From: Ramlibacter albus
GTDB taxonomy: Bacteria > Pseudomonadota > Gammaproteobacteria > Burkholderiales > Burkholderiaceae_C
Assembly (NCBI RefSeq): GCF_014297445.1
Contig: NZ_JACORU010000011.1
Coordinates: 1 to 64,000 of the forward strand
DNA: 64,000 bases
Direction of reading: 5' to 3'
The number at the start of each line of letters is the position of its first letter. Position 1 is the stretch's first letter. Below the pieces are notes generated by a model, which was not told the DNA's origin, searched no databases, and saw only the letters and a program-made list of their open reading frames with translations. Positions 42,659 through 52,032 of this stretch are shown here, in pieces. A program made the position numbers and the translations under genes.

Positions 42659-44050
42659 TCAACGGATCAGGGGAAGCAGCCAGGTCGACAAAAGGCCGAT
42701 GCCTGCGCAGGCACCGAGCAGCGGAATCACACCGACCTTGAATCGGAACAGCGCCACCGCGGCGGCAACGGTGATGACGGCCGAGAGCGCATCGAAGCGC
42801 CCGCCGAAGCCTTGGGGCCAGAGCACGTGGTACGCAAAGAACATCGCCAGGTTCAGGATCACCCCGACGACGGCCGCCGTGATGGCCGACAGCGGCGCCG
42901 TGAAGCCCAGCTTGCCGTGCGTGGCCTCGACCACCGGCCCGCCCGCCAGGATGAACAAGAAGGACGGCAGGAAGGTGAAGAAGGTGACCACCGCGGCGGC
43001 CACGGCGCCGCCGAGGAACGGTGCCTCAGGACCGAACACCTGCTTCAGCCAGCCGCCAACGAAACCGACGAAGGCCACCACCATGATCAGCGGGCCGGGT
43101 GTCGTCTCGCCCAAGGCCAGGCCGTCGATCATCTGCGGGCCGCTGAGCCACTGGTGCGTTTCGACCGCACCCTGGTACACGTAGGGCAGCACCGCGTAGG
43201 CACCGCCGAAGGTGAGCAAGGCGGCCTTCGTGAAGAACCAGCCCATCTGCGTGAGCGTGCCCTGCAGGCCGTTGAGAGCGATCAGCACCGCCATCGCCAG
43301 CAGCCACAGCCCGATCCCGAAGCCCAGGACCTTGGCCAGGTGGCTGCGAGAAAGGCGCGCGTGCATCGGCGTCGGCGAGTTGTCGTCGATCAGCGCAGGC
43401 CCATAGCTGGCCTTGGCGCTGCCATGCCCGCCGCCCAGCGCAAACACCTGCGGCCAGCGGCGTGCGCCGAAGTGGCCAATCAACGCAGCGGCCAGCACGA
43501 TGGCCGGGAACGGCGTGTCGAAAGCGAAGATCGCCACGAAGGACGCGGCAGCGATGCCCCACATCCAGCGGTTCTTCAGCGCCCGCGTCCCGATGCGATG
43601 GGCGGCGTGCAGCACTAGGGCTGTCACCGCTGGCTTGAGCCCGAAGAAGATGCCGGCGACCAGCGGCACGTCGCCGAAGCGCAGGTAGACCCACGACAGC
43701 GCGATCAGGATGAACAGCGACGGCAGCACGAACAGCGCGCCGGCCACGATGCCACCCCAGGTGCGGTGCATCAACCAGCCGATGTAGGTGGCGAGTTGCT
43801 GCGCCTCGGGGCCGGGCAGCAGCATGCAGTAGTTCAGAGCGTGCAGGAAGCGCTGCTCGCTGATCCAGCGGCGGCGCTCGACCAGCTCGGTGTGCATGAT
43901 CGCGATTTGGCCGGCGGGCCCGCCAAAGCTGATGAAGCCGAGCTTGAGCCAGAAGCGGAAGGCCTCGGCGAAGCTCACCGAGGCGGGTGCGGCCGGAGTA
44001 GCGGGAGGGCCAGCCGAGGCTTCGGGCACGGGTGTTGTGGCGGTCGTCAT
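42659..44050 (-). CDS. chrA: Chromate efflux transporter
   Basis: The 463-aa membrane protein has two homologous CHR domains. The first carries FGGPAGQIAIMH and LLPGPEAQQLATYIGW. The second carries FGGAYAVLPYVYQG and GETTPGPLIMVVAFVGFVGG. It exports chromate from the cytoplasm. The two-domain (long-chain) form and the conserved Pro-Gly-Pro motif in each half are as expected. The start overlaps the chrB stop by 4 bp. Confidence 0.94.
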   Translation of the reverse strand: MTTATTPVPEASAGPPATPAAPASVSFAEAFRFWLKLGFISFGGPAGQIAIMHTELVERRRWISEQRFLHALNYCMLLPGPEAQQLATYIGWLMHRTWGGIVAGALFVLPSLFILIALSWVYLRFGDVPLVAGIFFGLKPAVTALVLHAAHRIGTRALKNRWMWGIAAASFVAIFAFDTPFPAIVLAAALIGHFGARRWPQVFALGGGHGSAKASYGPALIDDNSPTPMHARLSRSHLAKVLGFGIGLWLLAMAVLIALNGLQGTLTQMGWFFTKAALLTFGGAYAVLPYVYQGAVETHQWLSGPQMIDGLALGETTPGPLIMVVAFVGFVGGWLKQVFGPEAPFLGGAVAAAVVTFFTFLPSFLFILAGGPVVEATHGKLGFTAPLSAITAAVVGVILNLAMFFAYHVLWPQGFGGRFDALSAVITVAAAVALFRFKVGVIPLLGACAGIGLLSTWLLPLIR

Positions 44051-44991
44051 GCCGGGGCTCCGGGGGCGGCGTGCAGGGCGTCGAAGACCGCCGCCGCCGC
44101 CAGGGTCAGTTGATCGTCATCGGCGTGAACCTCGCGCAGACCGGCGAGCACAGCCTCCAGGCCGGCGGCCTCGGGCACCGGGATGCCGCCGATGTCCAGG
44201 AAGTGCACAACGCGCGCGATGCGCTGCAGGCGCGGGTCTGCGTCCAGGCCAAAACTTGCTGCCAGCACCTCGAAGGTGACACGCGCGCCGACATGCGTGA
44301 AGCGCGCGCCGTCGTAGTCGAAACCCAGTGTGCCGCGAGGCGCAGGCGTGGACCCGGCGGGATCGGCCAGCCAGACGAAGCGCGCTTCCGTATCGATGAA
44401 GCGGCGGATCAGCCAGGCGCAGGCCAAACGGTCAACCCAGGGTCGAGCCCGTGTAGCCCAGCGCCTGCCCTGGAACTTGCGCGGGTCCAGCCGTGGGATG
44501 CCGTGCGGCGCCTGTGCCACCGGTTCGCCGCGAGAGAAGCGCGCATCGAGCGTCTCTCGCAGCGCATCGAGTTCGGCCTGCGCCTGCTCGGCGGCGGCAC
44601 CCGGGTAGTAGTCGATGCGCACGAGTGCATGCAGCGCCTCGGAAACGGCGCGCCAACGACGACGCGCTTCAGTCTCGGGCAATTCAGGCAAGGCGGCTGC
44701 CAGCGTTTGCGCTTCAGTGCGCCACTGACCGTAGGCGTCGGTGCGGTCGAACAACGCCAGGATCTCGGTGCGCTGGGCCTCTTCGGAGGCGGACAGCTCC
44801 AGCACGCTGGCCTGGCCGCCATGGGCCCGGACCTCGGTCACCAGGGGATCGAAAAGAGCCTTCTTTGCGTCAGGCAGGACATAGACGCCATCTCGCATCG
44901 ACCCGCAGCCCAGCGTCTTCAATGCACGCCAGACACGCAGCCGCACTGCGCTTGGCTGCGTCGGCAAGGTGAGAAAGAGCACGCTCCACAT
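44047..44991 (-). CDS. chrB: Chromate resistance regulator/protein
   Basis: The 314-aa protein has the ChrB pattern: an N-terminal region WSVLFLTLPTQPSAVRLRVW with LGCGSMRDGVYVLP, a central helical part and the C-terminal ChrB domain (WATRARPWVDRLACAWLIRR, then FDYDGARFTHVGARVTFE and VVHFLDIGG). ChrB senses chromate and controls the operon. It is the first gene on the minus strand, 4-bp coupled to chrA. A candidate promoter lies at 45006-45034. Confidence 0.92.
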   Translation of the reverse strand: MWSVLFLTLPTQPSAVRLRVWRALKTLGCGSMRDGVYVLPDAKKALFDPLVTEVRAHGGQASVLELSASEEAQRTEILALFDRTDAYGQWRTEAQTLAAALPELPETEARRRWRAVSEALHALVRIDYYPGAAAEQAQAELDALRETLDARFSRGEPVAQAPHGIPRLDPRKFQGRRWATRARPWVDRLACAWLIRRFIDTEARFVWLADPAGSTPAPRGTLGFDYDGARFTHVGARVTFEVLAASFGLDADPRLQRIARVVHFLDIGGIPVPEAAGLEAVLAGLREVHADDDQLTLAAAAVFDALHAAPGAPA

Positions 44992-45005
44992 CTGTGAAGC
45001 ATACG

Positions 45006-45034
45006 ATACAAACCAAGAAGTATTTGTTTCTCAA
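45006..45034 (-). promoter_or_regulatory. Candidate chrB promoter with inverted repeat
   Basis: On the minus strand TTGAGA (45034-45029) and TTGTAT (45011-45006) are 17 bp apart. On the plus strand the same stretch holds TACAAA and TTTGTT as an imperfect inverted repeat, a plausible ChrB operator. The predicted start is about eight bases ahead of the chrB ATG. Confidence 0.4.
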
Positions 45035-45291
45035 TACTGGAGATTGAACACCCGCTTGGAACCGCGAGCGTCTGCTCTAGATCAGTGGAGTGATGGTCAG
45101 CACTTGGCCTGTCTTGCAAGTTGCGACCGACAGCTGTCCACCCGCGGCGACCGGCAGCAATGGGTCGGCCACTGCCGACCGCGGACGTCGGCTATCCGGT
45201 CGCTCAACTTGGGCGTCAGCTTTCCGGCGGTGAGATCGCGCATCCGACCGGCGCTGGCCGCGCGCGAGCGCCGCGCGGCTTGTACCTGCGC

Positions 45292-45705
45292 CTATCGCAT
45301 CGGGACGGTGCTGCGCTGCCCCTTGTCCACGATGACGAACTCCAGAAACACCAACTGCTCCGTCGTGCTGGCATTGCGATGCGCGTGAACCATCCCCGGG
45401 CGCACGTGCAGGCTTTCGCCTGGTTTGAGCGTCACCGGATCCTTTCCTTCCTCCTGCCACACGCCCGATCCCTCGAGCACGTAAAACACGACGTGCGAGG
45501 GATGGTAATGCTTCGGGTTCTGACCACCGGGCGCGTAGGTGGTGTGTAGAACACGGAACTCCTTTCCCGGCATGGTCGCGTCGTCAAACACATGGCGCGC
45601 TGCCGCCGTAATGCCGGACCGCACTCCGTTCGCGCCGGCGAGGGATTGGCTACCTACCACGGTGGGCGCCATCAGGACGGCAAATAGGGTGAGCAACTTG
45701 TTCAT
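45292..45705 (-). CDS. Exported cupin-domain protein
   Basis: The ATG at 45705 has AAAGGAAG ahead and gives 137 aa with a short signal peptide (NKLLTLFAVLMAPTVVGSQS). A cupin barrel follows with metal ligands in NPKHYHPSHVVFYVLEGSG and VRPGMVHAHRN (His, His, Glu, His pattern). It may be an exported cupin oxygenase or sensor-like protein; the substrate is unknown. It is divergent from the LysR gene at 45812, which probably controls it. Confidence 0.78.
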   Translation of the reverse strand: MNKLLTLFAVLMAPTVVGSQSLAGANGVRSGITAAARHVFDDATMPGKEFRVLHTTYAPGGQNPKHYHPSHVVFYVLEGSGVWQEEGKDPVTLKPGESLHVRPGMVHAHRNASTTEQLVFLEFVIVDKGQRSTVPMR

Positions 45706-45767
45706 CACGCTTCCTTTGCGGTGGTCTGCCTGCAAGAGCCATACATTACGCACTTTGCTATGCTTCC

Positions 45768-45794
45768 GGTATCGCATTTGTCGATCTTGGTATC
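45768..45794. promoter_or_regulatory. Candidate LysR-type operator
   Basis: GGTATC occurs at 45768-45773 and again at 45789-45794, 21 bp apart (two helical turns), in the 106-bp space between the divergent cupin and LysR genes. The spacing suits binding of LysR dimers. This is inference from repeat spacing. Confidence 0.35.
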
Positions 45795-45811
45795 AACATT
45801 CTGTTATATCG

Positions 45812-46777
45812 ATGGACACTTTAGAGTTGGTGCTCAGGCGAGTGACGTTGCGTGAGTTGCGGCTGCTGCAGGCAGTGGCGCGATCGGGCAGCATCCTGAA
45901 GGCCGCGAGCGAGATCGGCCTGACGCAGCCTGCCCTGTCGAAGTCCATTCGGGAGCTCGAGGCTACGTTCGGGGTCCGGCTATTCGATCGCAACAACCGC
46001 GGCGTCAGCGTGACGCCGCAGGGCGAGATCCTGCTGCGACGCGCCACGGGTGTTTTCGAAGAACTCCGTCAAGCTGTGGACGAACTGCAGTCCCTGGCCG
46101 ATGCAGCCCGCGGCGAACTGCGTCTAGGCGGCACGCCGGCGGTGTGCGCTGGACTCTTGCCGCACGCGATAGGTGCGGTTCGGAGTAACCGCCCTGGATT
46201 CCGCTTTCATGTCGCCGAACTGGATTCAGGCAAGTTGGCAAGCGAAGTCGCGGGTCGATCCGTTGATTTCGGGATAGGACGCGAGCACGTTGAGGGAAGC
46301 GGCGGCGACCTGACGTTCGAGCGGCTGTTCGATGATCACCTTTTCATCGTCGCGGGCGCGCAGCATCCCTTAGCCAGTAGAAGGTCTGTCAGTCTGGAGG
46401 AGACTGGGCTCCACCCCTGGGTGCTGCCATCGGCGAACGGGGCCGTCACTGCGCAACTCGAGGCACAGTTCCGCCTGCAGGGCCTGAGCCTGCCAGACCC
46501 TGCGGTCACAACGATGTCTATGCTGGTCCGCAGTGAGTTGGTTGCGACCCATTCATTCCTCACCGTGATGTACGGCTCGATCCTGCGATTCGGCAACTTT
46601 CCCGCGTCCTTCCGCGTTCTCCCGATCGATCTGCCGTCGGGGATTCCCGTCGGCATGTTTCGCGTGAGGGGTCGCACGCTTGCGCCCAGCACCGAGGTGT
46701 TCATGCAAACGCTGCGCGACGTCATCCGGCCCATGCAGTCGTTGAGGGCAAAGCACTTACGGGGAAAGAGCCTCTGA
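45812..46777 (+). CDS. LysR-family transcriptional regulator
   Basis: The start at ATG 45812 gives 321 aa. Residues 10-70 hold the winged helix-turn-helix (VTLRELRLLQAVARSGSILK, then LTQPALSKSIRELE and RLFDRNNRGVSVTPQG). The C-terminal part is the periplasmic-binding-like effector domain (ELRLGGTPAVCAGLLPHAIG and following). It is divergent from the exported cupin gene and likely regulates it. The ligand cannot be read from sequence. Confidence 0.88.
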   Translation: MDTLELVLRRVTLRELRLLQAVARSGSILKAASEIGLTQPALSKSIRELEATFGVRLFDRNNRGVSVTPQGEILLRRATGVFEELRQAVDELQSLADAARGELRLGGTPAVCAGLLPHAIGAVRSNRPGFRFHVAELDSGKLASEVAGRSVDFGIGREHVEGSGGDLTFERLFDDHLFIVAGAQHPLASRRSVSLEETGLHPWVLPSANGAVTAQLEAQFRLQGLSLPDPAVTTMSMLVRSELVATHSFLTVMYGSILRFGNFPASFRVLPIDLPSGIPVGMFRVRGRTLAPSTEVFMQTLRDVIRPMQSLRAKHLRGKSL

Positions 46778-47135
46778 CGCCGACGATCGCATGGGTGCGA
46801 GCCATAAACATCAGGAAGCATGATGTCTGCTTCTGGCCGAGTGTGTGAGATTACGAACGGCCGCTTCGTAGAAGCGAAACATGAAAAGCGATGGCTCGCC
46901 GTCCGGCTGCTTCGGAGCAAGCCGGCTGGCAGGTTTGGGTCGGACTCGATCTTAGGATTCGCGACGCGAACGTCTGGTACATCCACGAAGCTGACTACCA
47001 GGGCCGAGCGTCACTCATGCAGCGCATCGCTGCCCCTTGGCTCCCCTTATCCACCAGCGCTGGACGCCCACGAGTCGCCGCGCGCTTACCACGAGTCGTC
47101 CTTCGTCGACGTTTCAGACGGCGGACCTCCAAAGC
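46778..47135. other. Intergenic region, no gene seen
   Basis: This 358-bp stretch between the convergent LysR and ccoG genes holds only short overlapping frames without ribosome binding sites. A small inverted repeat (ACATCA at 46808 and TGATGT at 46821) is the only structure noted. Confidence 0.5.
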
Positions 47136-48554
47136 TCAGTGGGCGATGAATGTGGAGGCCGACGTTGCCTTGTCGCCGCCGGCCTCGGAACTCCCGATCA
47201 CTTCGACCCTGATCGGAACAGCGACGACGCTGCCGAATCTTTGCGCCTGGGTTGCGTCCATGCGCAAGGAGACCACTGACGTGGACGTGCCGGCCGGCTC
47301 CACAACCACCGCAGCGGAATGCTCTGCGAGGAGTCGGATGCCGTCCGCACCCTCGACGAAGGCGTGGACGTCCAGACGTCGCGGTACCAAGCTCGCATTC
47401 ATCACCCGAAGCCGGTAGACGTTCTCGATGCCTCCATCGGGCAACTGCCTGGACATCACGCTGCGGTCGCGGATCACGTTGAGACGAAGTTCCGGCCTGG
47501 CGAGGAAGGCGACGATCACCCCCACGCCCACCAGCGCCAGGCCCGCTCCGTACGCGAGCACGCGACCCCGGCGGTGCGCTGGACGTTCGCCAGCGCTCGA
47601 CAAGGCCTGAAAACTGATGAGTCCACGTGGCGCCTTCATCTTGTCCATGACCCCGTTGCAAGCGTCGATGCACAGCCCACAACTGATGCACTCCGCCTGC
47701 AAGCCCTTCCGGATGTCAATCCCGACCGGGCAGACCTGAACACACAGGGTGCAGTCAATGCAATCGCCTTGCCCAATCGTGCGTGCATCGGAACCGCGGG
47801 TACGCGAGCCGCGCGGCTCGCCGCGTGCGACGTCGTAGGTGATGACGCGCGAGGCCGAATCGAGCATCGAGCCCTGGAAGCGGCCGTACGGGCAGGCGTG
47901 CTGGCAGATCTTTTCCTTCAACACGCCTGCATGGAGGTACGTCGCCGCGGCATAGAAGAGGATCCAGAAGCCCTCCCAGGGGCCGAGGGCGAACGCCGGA
48001 ACCGCAGCGGCGAGCGCACGAACGGGCGTAAACCAACCCACCAGCGAAAAGCCGGTCAACAAGGCGATGCCACCCCACGCGAGATGTTTGGTGCCGCGGC
48101 GCGCGATCTTCTGCATGGACCATGGCGCGTCATCAAGGCGCATGCGGGCAAGCCGGTCACCCTCAGTCCGGTGTTCGACCCAGGCAAAGATTTCGGTGTA
48201 GACCGTCTGTGGGCAAGCAAAACCGCACCACACTCGACCGTACAGGGCGGTCGCTGCGAAAAGGAGCAGCGCGCTGAACACCAGCACGCCGGTGAGAAGG
48301 ACCAGATCCTGCGGGAAGAGAACGGTCCCAAAGATGTAGAAGCGACGGCCTTCAAGGTCGAAGAGCACCGCCTGTCGCCCGTGCCAGTTCAACCAGGGCA
48401 TGCCGTAGAACCACAGCTGAGTTGCCCACACCATCGCCCAACGCCAGCGCGCGAACACGCCATTCACGGCCCGAGGCTGGATATTGCGGCTCGCCTCGAT
48501 CCCGGGCAGGCCGGCCGCAGGAAGGATGGGGATGACGGAGTGGGTGCGCGACAT
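47136..48554 (-). CDS. ccoG: Cytochrome c oxidase accessory protein, polyferredoxin type
   Basis: The 472-aa membrane protein is of the FixG/CcoG family, which supplies Cu(I) reduction or electron transfer during cbb3 oxidase assembly. It has N-terminal membrane helices (ATQLWFYGMPWLNWHGRQAV), GRVWCGFACPQTVY and CQHACPYGRFQ. Two 4Fe-4S clusters follow (CIDCTLCVQVCPVG and CISCGLCIDACNG near residues 265-310), then a C-terminal beta domain. No cbb3 structural genes are nearby, so it is an orphan copy here. A weak Fnr/Anr-like site lies upstream. Confidence 0.92.
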   Translation of the reverse strand: MSRTHSVIPILPAAGLPGIEASRNIQPRAVNGVFARWRWAMVWATQLWFYGMPWLNWHGRQAVLFDLEGRRFYIFGTVLFPQDLVLLTGVLVFSALLLFAATALYGRVWCGFACPQTVYTEIFAWVEHRTEGDRLARMRLDDAPWSMQKIARRGTKHLAWGGIALLTGFSLVGWFTPVRALAAAVPAFALGPWEGFWILFYAAATYLHAGVLKEKICQHACPYGRFQGSMLDSASRVITYDVARGEPRGSRTRGSDARTIGQGDCIDCTLCVQVCPVGIDIRKGLQAECISCGLCIDACNGVMDKMKAPRGLISFQALSSAGERPAHRRGRVLAYGAGLALVGVGVIVAFLARPELRLNVIRDRSVMSRQLPDGGIENVYRLRVMNASLVPRRLDVHAFVEGADGIRLLAEHSAAVVVEPAGTSTSVVSLRMDATQAQRFGSVVAVPIRVEVIGSSEAGGDKATSASTFIAH

Positions 48555-48593
48555 GTCGAAACCGACCTCATGCCGGCCCGCGCGGGCGATACC

Positions 48594-48607
48594 TTGATCG
48601 TGGACAA
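48594..48607 (-). promoter_or_regulatory. Weak Fnr/Anr-like site upstream of ccoG
   Basis: On the minus strand TTGTC-CACG-ATCAA matches the Fnr half-site consensus TTGAT-N4-ATCAA in one half and three of five bases in the other. It lies 39 bp upstream of the ccoG start. This would fit oxygen regulation, but the match is imperfect. Confidence 0.3.
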
Positions 48608-48775
48608 ACGCAGACTGAACGCCAAGGCTCAGCGAAACATCATTTCGTGCGTATCAGTTTGGCCGCCAAGGTGGCTGGTTACCCCGCATTCGGCCCCGAC
48701 TGAACCGGTCTGCACCCGGCCTGCGGCCCGACAATCACCTGCTCACCAACCGGCGATCTCGATGACGCCGCGCCC

Positions 48776-49693
48776 ATGCCCCCCTCGACCACCGCCTTGT
48801 CCCCAAGCTCCGCTCACGCTCAGGCGTCCCTCGACAACCTGAAGGGGATAGGCTGGATGGTGGCGGCGATGGCCGCGTTCGCGCTCGAAGACGCCTTCGT
48901 GAAGGCGGCCGCTCGGCACCTTCCGATCGGCGAGGTGCTGATGCTCTTTGGTCTAGGCGGGATGCTGGTGTTCGCGGCGTTTCCGAACCGTGGAGGCGCG
49001 CCCTTGTTCCATCGGGCAGCGGTCTCGGCGCCAATGCTGGTGCGCGCCGCGTTCGAATTCGTGGGGCGGCTCTTCTACGTGCTGGCGGTTGCCCTAACAC
49101 CGTTGTCCTCGGCCACAGCCATCTTGCAGGCCACGCCGGTACTGGTGGTGCTCGGCGCGAGCGTCTACTTTCGGGAACGGGTGGGCTGGCGCCGCTGGAC
49201 CGCGGTGGTGGTCGGCTTGCTCGGCGTGCTGGTGGTGCTCCGCCCCGCTGCTTCGGACTTCTCCGTGCTGTCGCTGCTGACGCTCATCGGCATGGTCGGA
49301 TTCGCCGGCCGCGACCTCGCAAGCCGTGCCGTCCCGAAGGTTCTCGGCACGAGGCATCTGGGCTTCTACGGATTTCTCACCGTGGTCCTTGCTGGTGCGC
49401 TGTATGGCGCGTGGGACGGGCGAGCATTCGTGCAACCCGCTGCCGGGCCGGCTGCAGCGCTGGCCGGTGCAGTGGCGATTGGTGTGCTGGCGTATGCCTG
49501 CCTGATGAAGGCCATGCGCACCGGCGATGTATCGACGGTCACGCCCTTCCGCTACACCCGGCTGCTCTTCGGCGTTGCGCTCGGTGTCGCCGTGTTCGAC
49601 GAACGCATCGATGGTCCGATGCTTGCCGGCTGCGCCATCATCGTCGGTGCCGGACTGGCGATCGCCTGGGATGGCCGGCGCCGTCGCGCCTGA
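48776..49693 (+). CDS. EamA/DMT-family transporter
   Basis: The 305-aa product has about ten membrane helices in two homologous EamA halves: the first begins GIGWMVAAMAAFALEDAFVK, the second LTLIGMVGFAGRDLASRAVP. The Pro/Gly-rich TPLSSATAILQATPVLVV loop is characteristic of drug/metabolite exporters. It is divergent from ccoG and convergent with the MocR-type gene at 49715. The substrate is unknown. Confidence 0.88.
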   Translation: MPPSTTALSPSSAHAQASLDNLKGIGWMVAAMAAFALEDAFVKAAARHLPIGEVLMLFGLGGMLVFAAFPNRGGAPLFHRAAVSAPMLVRAAFEFVGRLFYVLAVALTPLSSATAILQATPVLVVLGASVYFRERVGWRRWTAVVVGLLGVLVVLRPAASDFSVLSLLTLIGMVGFAGRDLASRAVPKVLGTRHLGFYGFLTVVLAGALYGAWDGRAFVQPAAGPAAALAGAVAIGVLAYACLMKAMRTGDVSTVTPFRYTRLLFGVALGVAVFDERIDGPMLAGCAIIVGAGLAIAWDGRRRRA

Positions 49694-49714
49694 GCCGCTG
49701 CACGCAGTTCGTGG

Positions 49715-51139
49715 CTACGCCATCGAAGCGGCCATTTCGCCCAGCTGACGCACCGCGCCATCGATGCGTGGGTCACCAGGGTGACCCACGTTCAGCCGCA
49801 GGTGATGGGTAAAGCGTCTATCGGCTGAGAACAGGACGCCGGGCGCGGAACTGATGCCAGCAGCCATGGCGCGGTGGTGCAACGCCAGCGCGTCGACCGT
49901 CGGGGGGAGTTCGAGCCAAAGGAAGTAGCCGCCGCGCGGTTGCGTCACCCGGGTGCTGGCTGGAAAGTGCCGCAACACCAGTCGCCGGACCCGTTGCTGC
50001 TCGTCGGCCAGCAAAGCGCGCAGTTGACGCAGGTGGCGGTCGTAGGCCCCTTGGCCGAGATAGTCCGCGATTGCAAGCTGTGGTGGCAAGGACGTCGCCA
50101 GCGAACTCATCATCTTCAAGCGTTGCACATCGCGCGCGAAGCGGCCGGCCGCCGCCCAGCCGACCCGGTAGCCCGGCGACAGGCATTTGGAAAAGGACGA
50201 GCAGTGCAGCACACCACCAGTCGTATCGAAGGCCTTCGCCGGCGGCGGTCGCCGCAGGTCGGCGTACAACTCACCGTACACATCGTCTTCGATCAACGGC
50301 ACGCCGTGGTGGGCCAGCAGATCCACCAGCGCGCGCTTCCGGGCGACCGGCATCAAGGCGCCGAGCGGATTCTGGAAGTTCGGCATCAACCAGCAGGCCG
50401 CCACCCGCTCCCGCGTGAGGACCGCAGCCAGCGCGTCGAGGTCGACTCCCTCGACAGGATCCGTGGCGATTTCGACAGCGCGGAGCTTCAGCCGTTCGAG
50501 CACCTGCAGCGCTGCGTAGAAGGTGGGCGACTCGATGGCGACCACATCGCCTGGCTGGGTGACCGCCTGCAGGCAGAGGTTGAGGGCCTCCAGTGCGCCG
50601 TTGGTGACCACCAGTTCGTCTGAGGCGAGCGGCACCCCCTGCAACGCGTAGCGCTTGCGCAGGGCCTGTCGAAGTGTCTCGTCGCCGGCTGTCAGCGCGC
50701 TCGTGACCTGCTCCGGCTTCAGCCGTCGCATCGCGCGGGCGCCGCTTCGTGCCAGGGCGTCGACCGGAAAGAGACTTCCCCTTGGAAACGCAGAGCCGAG
50801 CGGCACCACCGCCGGATCGCGAGTCGACTCAAGCAGATCGAACGCGAGGGCACTCACCGCCACTTCGGTCGCCTCAGGACGCGGCACCGCGGGCTGGAGG
50901 CTTGCGCGCAGGCTCCGCTTGGGCGCCGAGACGTAGAAGCCGGACCTCGGGCGTACCTCCACCAGGCCTCGCGTTTCAAGCAGGCCATAGGCCTGGAAGA
51001 CGGTGGACGGACTCACGCCGCGTCGATGACAGGTCTCGCGCACCGACGGCAGCCGCTCACCCGGCTTCAGCAGGCCATCGCTCATCGCCTGCGTCATGTC
51101 ATCGGCGAGTTGCTCGTAGCGTGTCGGGTGCTGGGGCAT
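49715..51139 (-). CDS. MocR-type GntR/aminotransferase regulator (copy 1)
   Basis: The ATG at 51139 (MPQHPTRYEQLADDMTQAM) gives 474 aa; the open frame runs much further upstream but over the divergent gene. Residues 1-75 form a GntR winged helix (LLKPGERLPSVRETCHRRGV, SPSTVFQAYGLLETRGL). The rest is an aminotransferase-I fold with the PLP Lys in CSSFSKCLSPGYRVGW near residue 320 and NFQNPLGALMP near 275. MocR regulators bind PLP-derived ligands and usually act on a divergent gene, here the acyl-CoA-dehydrogenase-like ORF 81 bp away. It is clearly paralogous to the regulator at 60726. Confidence 0.88.
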   Translation of the reverse strand: MPQHPTRYEQLADDMTQAMSDGLLKPGERLPSVRETCHRRGVSPSTVFQAYGLLETRGLVEVRPRSGFYVSAPKRSLRASLQPAVPRPEATEVAVSALAFDLLESTRDPAVVPLGSAFPRGSLFPVDALARSGARAMRRLKPEQVTSALTAGDETLRQALRKRYALQGVPLASDELVVTNGALEALNLCLQAVTQPGDVVAIESPTFYAALQVLERLKLRAVEIATDPVEGVDLDALAAVLTRERVAACWLMPNFQNPLGALMPVARKRALVDLLAHHGVPLIEDDVYGELYADLRRPPPAKAFDTTGGVLHCSSFSKCLSPGYRVGWAAAGRFARDVQRLKMMSSLATSLPPQLAIADYLGQGAYDRHLRQLRALLADEQQRVRRLVLRHFPASTRVTQPRGGYFLWLELPPTVDALALHHRAMAAGISSAPGVLFSADRRFTHHLRLNVGHPGDPRIDGAVRQLGEMAASMA

Positions 51140-51220
51140 CGGCCGGCGCCTGCCTGATCCGGTTGACGTTGGGAGTTTCTGCATCTTACCGATCAGAGTC
51201 ATCGGCGCGACCATTCCGGG

Positions 51221-51871
51221 ATGGAATCCGATACTGCGATCCGCTCCCGCTCCGTCGTCCGCGCTGGCTCCGACGCGCTTCGGCTCGTCAGCGACTCGGG
51301 CATGCTCCGACTGGGTGTGCCCGCGGAATACGGCGGGGCAGGCGGCGATCTCTCGGCTCTCGTGCAGGCGGCGCGCGGCCTGGCGAAGCGCGACCTGGCC
51401 GCCGCTTGGGTGTTCCGCGCGCAGCGGACCGCAATCGAGCTGCTCCTGCGTGCGGACAACGTGGGCCTTCGAGAGCACCTGCTGCCACAGTTGCTGGCTG
51501 GAGACCGCGCCGGGACCTTGCCCGTCGGGCCGGAACCGATGCCGCTGGTTGCGATGGAGGCCGGCACTGCATGCCGGCTGTACGGCAGGTACATGCGGGT
51601 GCCGAACCTGCAGTGGTTTGGCTTTTCCATCGTCGCGCCGGTTCGATTGAGCGACTCGGTCGAGTGGATCATCGTCCGCGGCGAGGAACAAGGATTGGGC
51701 GTCGGCATCGACGAGGGTGCGCCGTGCCCGCATGGCAGTCGCACCGCGAGTGTGACCTTCGACGACGTGTTCTTCCGCATGGACGAGTGGCTTGGCGGTG
51801 CCGCGCTGTGGGGGCGTTGCGCTCCAGTCGCCGACGCCCTTGCCGTTGCCGTGCCGATCCCGGGCGCTTAG
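51221..51871 (+). CDS. Short acyl-CoA-dehydrogenase-like protein (copy 1), probably truncated
   Basis: The 216-aa product resembles the N-terminal and middle domains of acyl-CoA dehydrogenases: LRLGVPAEYGGAGGDLSALV near residue 30 and the beta-domain stretch VEWIIVRGEEQGLGV with FDDVFFRMDEWLG near residue 180. It shares this layout with the protein at 57462-58292, where the sequence continues for another 80 residues; here it turns Ala/Pro-rich and stops. The C-terminal helical domain with the catalytic base is missing. It ends 47 bp before an IS21-family insertion, so an IS-linked deletion may have removed the end. It is divergent from a MocR-type regulator. Confidence 0.68.
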   Translation: MESDTAIRSRSVVRAGSDALRLVSDSGMLRLGVPAEYGGAGGDLSALVQAARGLAKRDLAAAWVFRAQRTAIELLLRADNVGLREHLLPQLLAGDRAGTLPVGPEPMPLVAMEAGTACRLYGRYMRVPNLQWFGFSIVAPVRLSDSVEWIIVRGEEQGLGVGIDEGAPCPHGSRTASVTFDDVFFRMDEWLGGAALWGRCAPVADALAVAVPIPGA

Positions 51872-52032
51872 GGTCGCAGTGGCGCTCCGCCTCAGCGGGA
51901 GCGCAGAACGTCTAACGGTGTTGACGCCGACCGAAAATTGACCCACCTGCAGCCATAGTGCCGATCCAAATTTGACCCGGGTGTTCAACCTACCCTGCCT
52001 TCTTTTTGAGCAGGGGAAGAGGAGTGATCACC

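Noticed and set aside
51140-51988. 757-aa version of the MocR regulator starting at 51988
   Set aside because: The extra 283 residues lie opposite the divergent acyl-CoA-dehydrogenase-like gene; the GntR domain begins at 51139.
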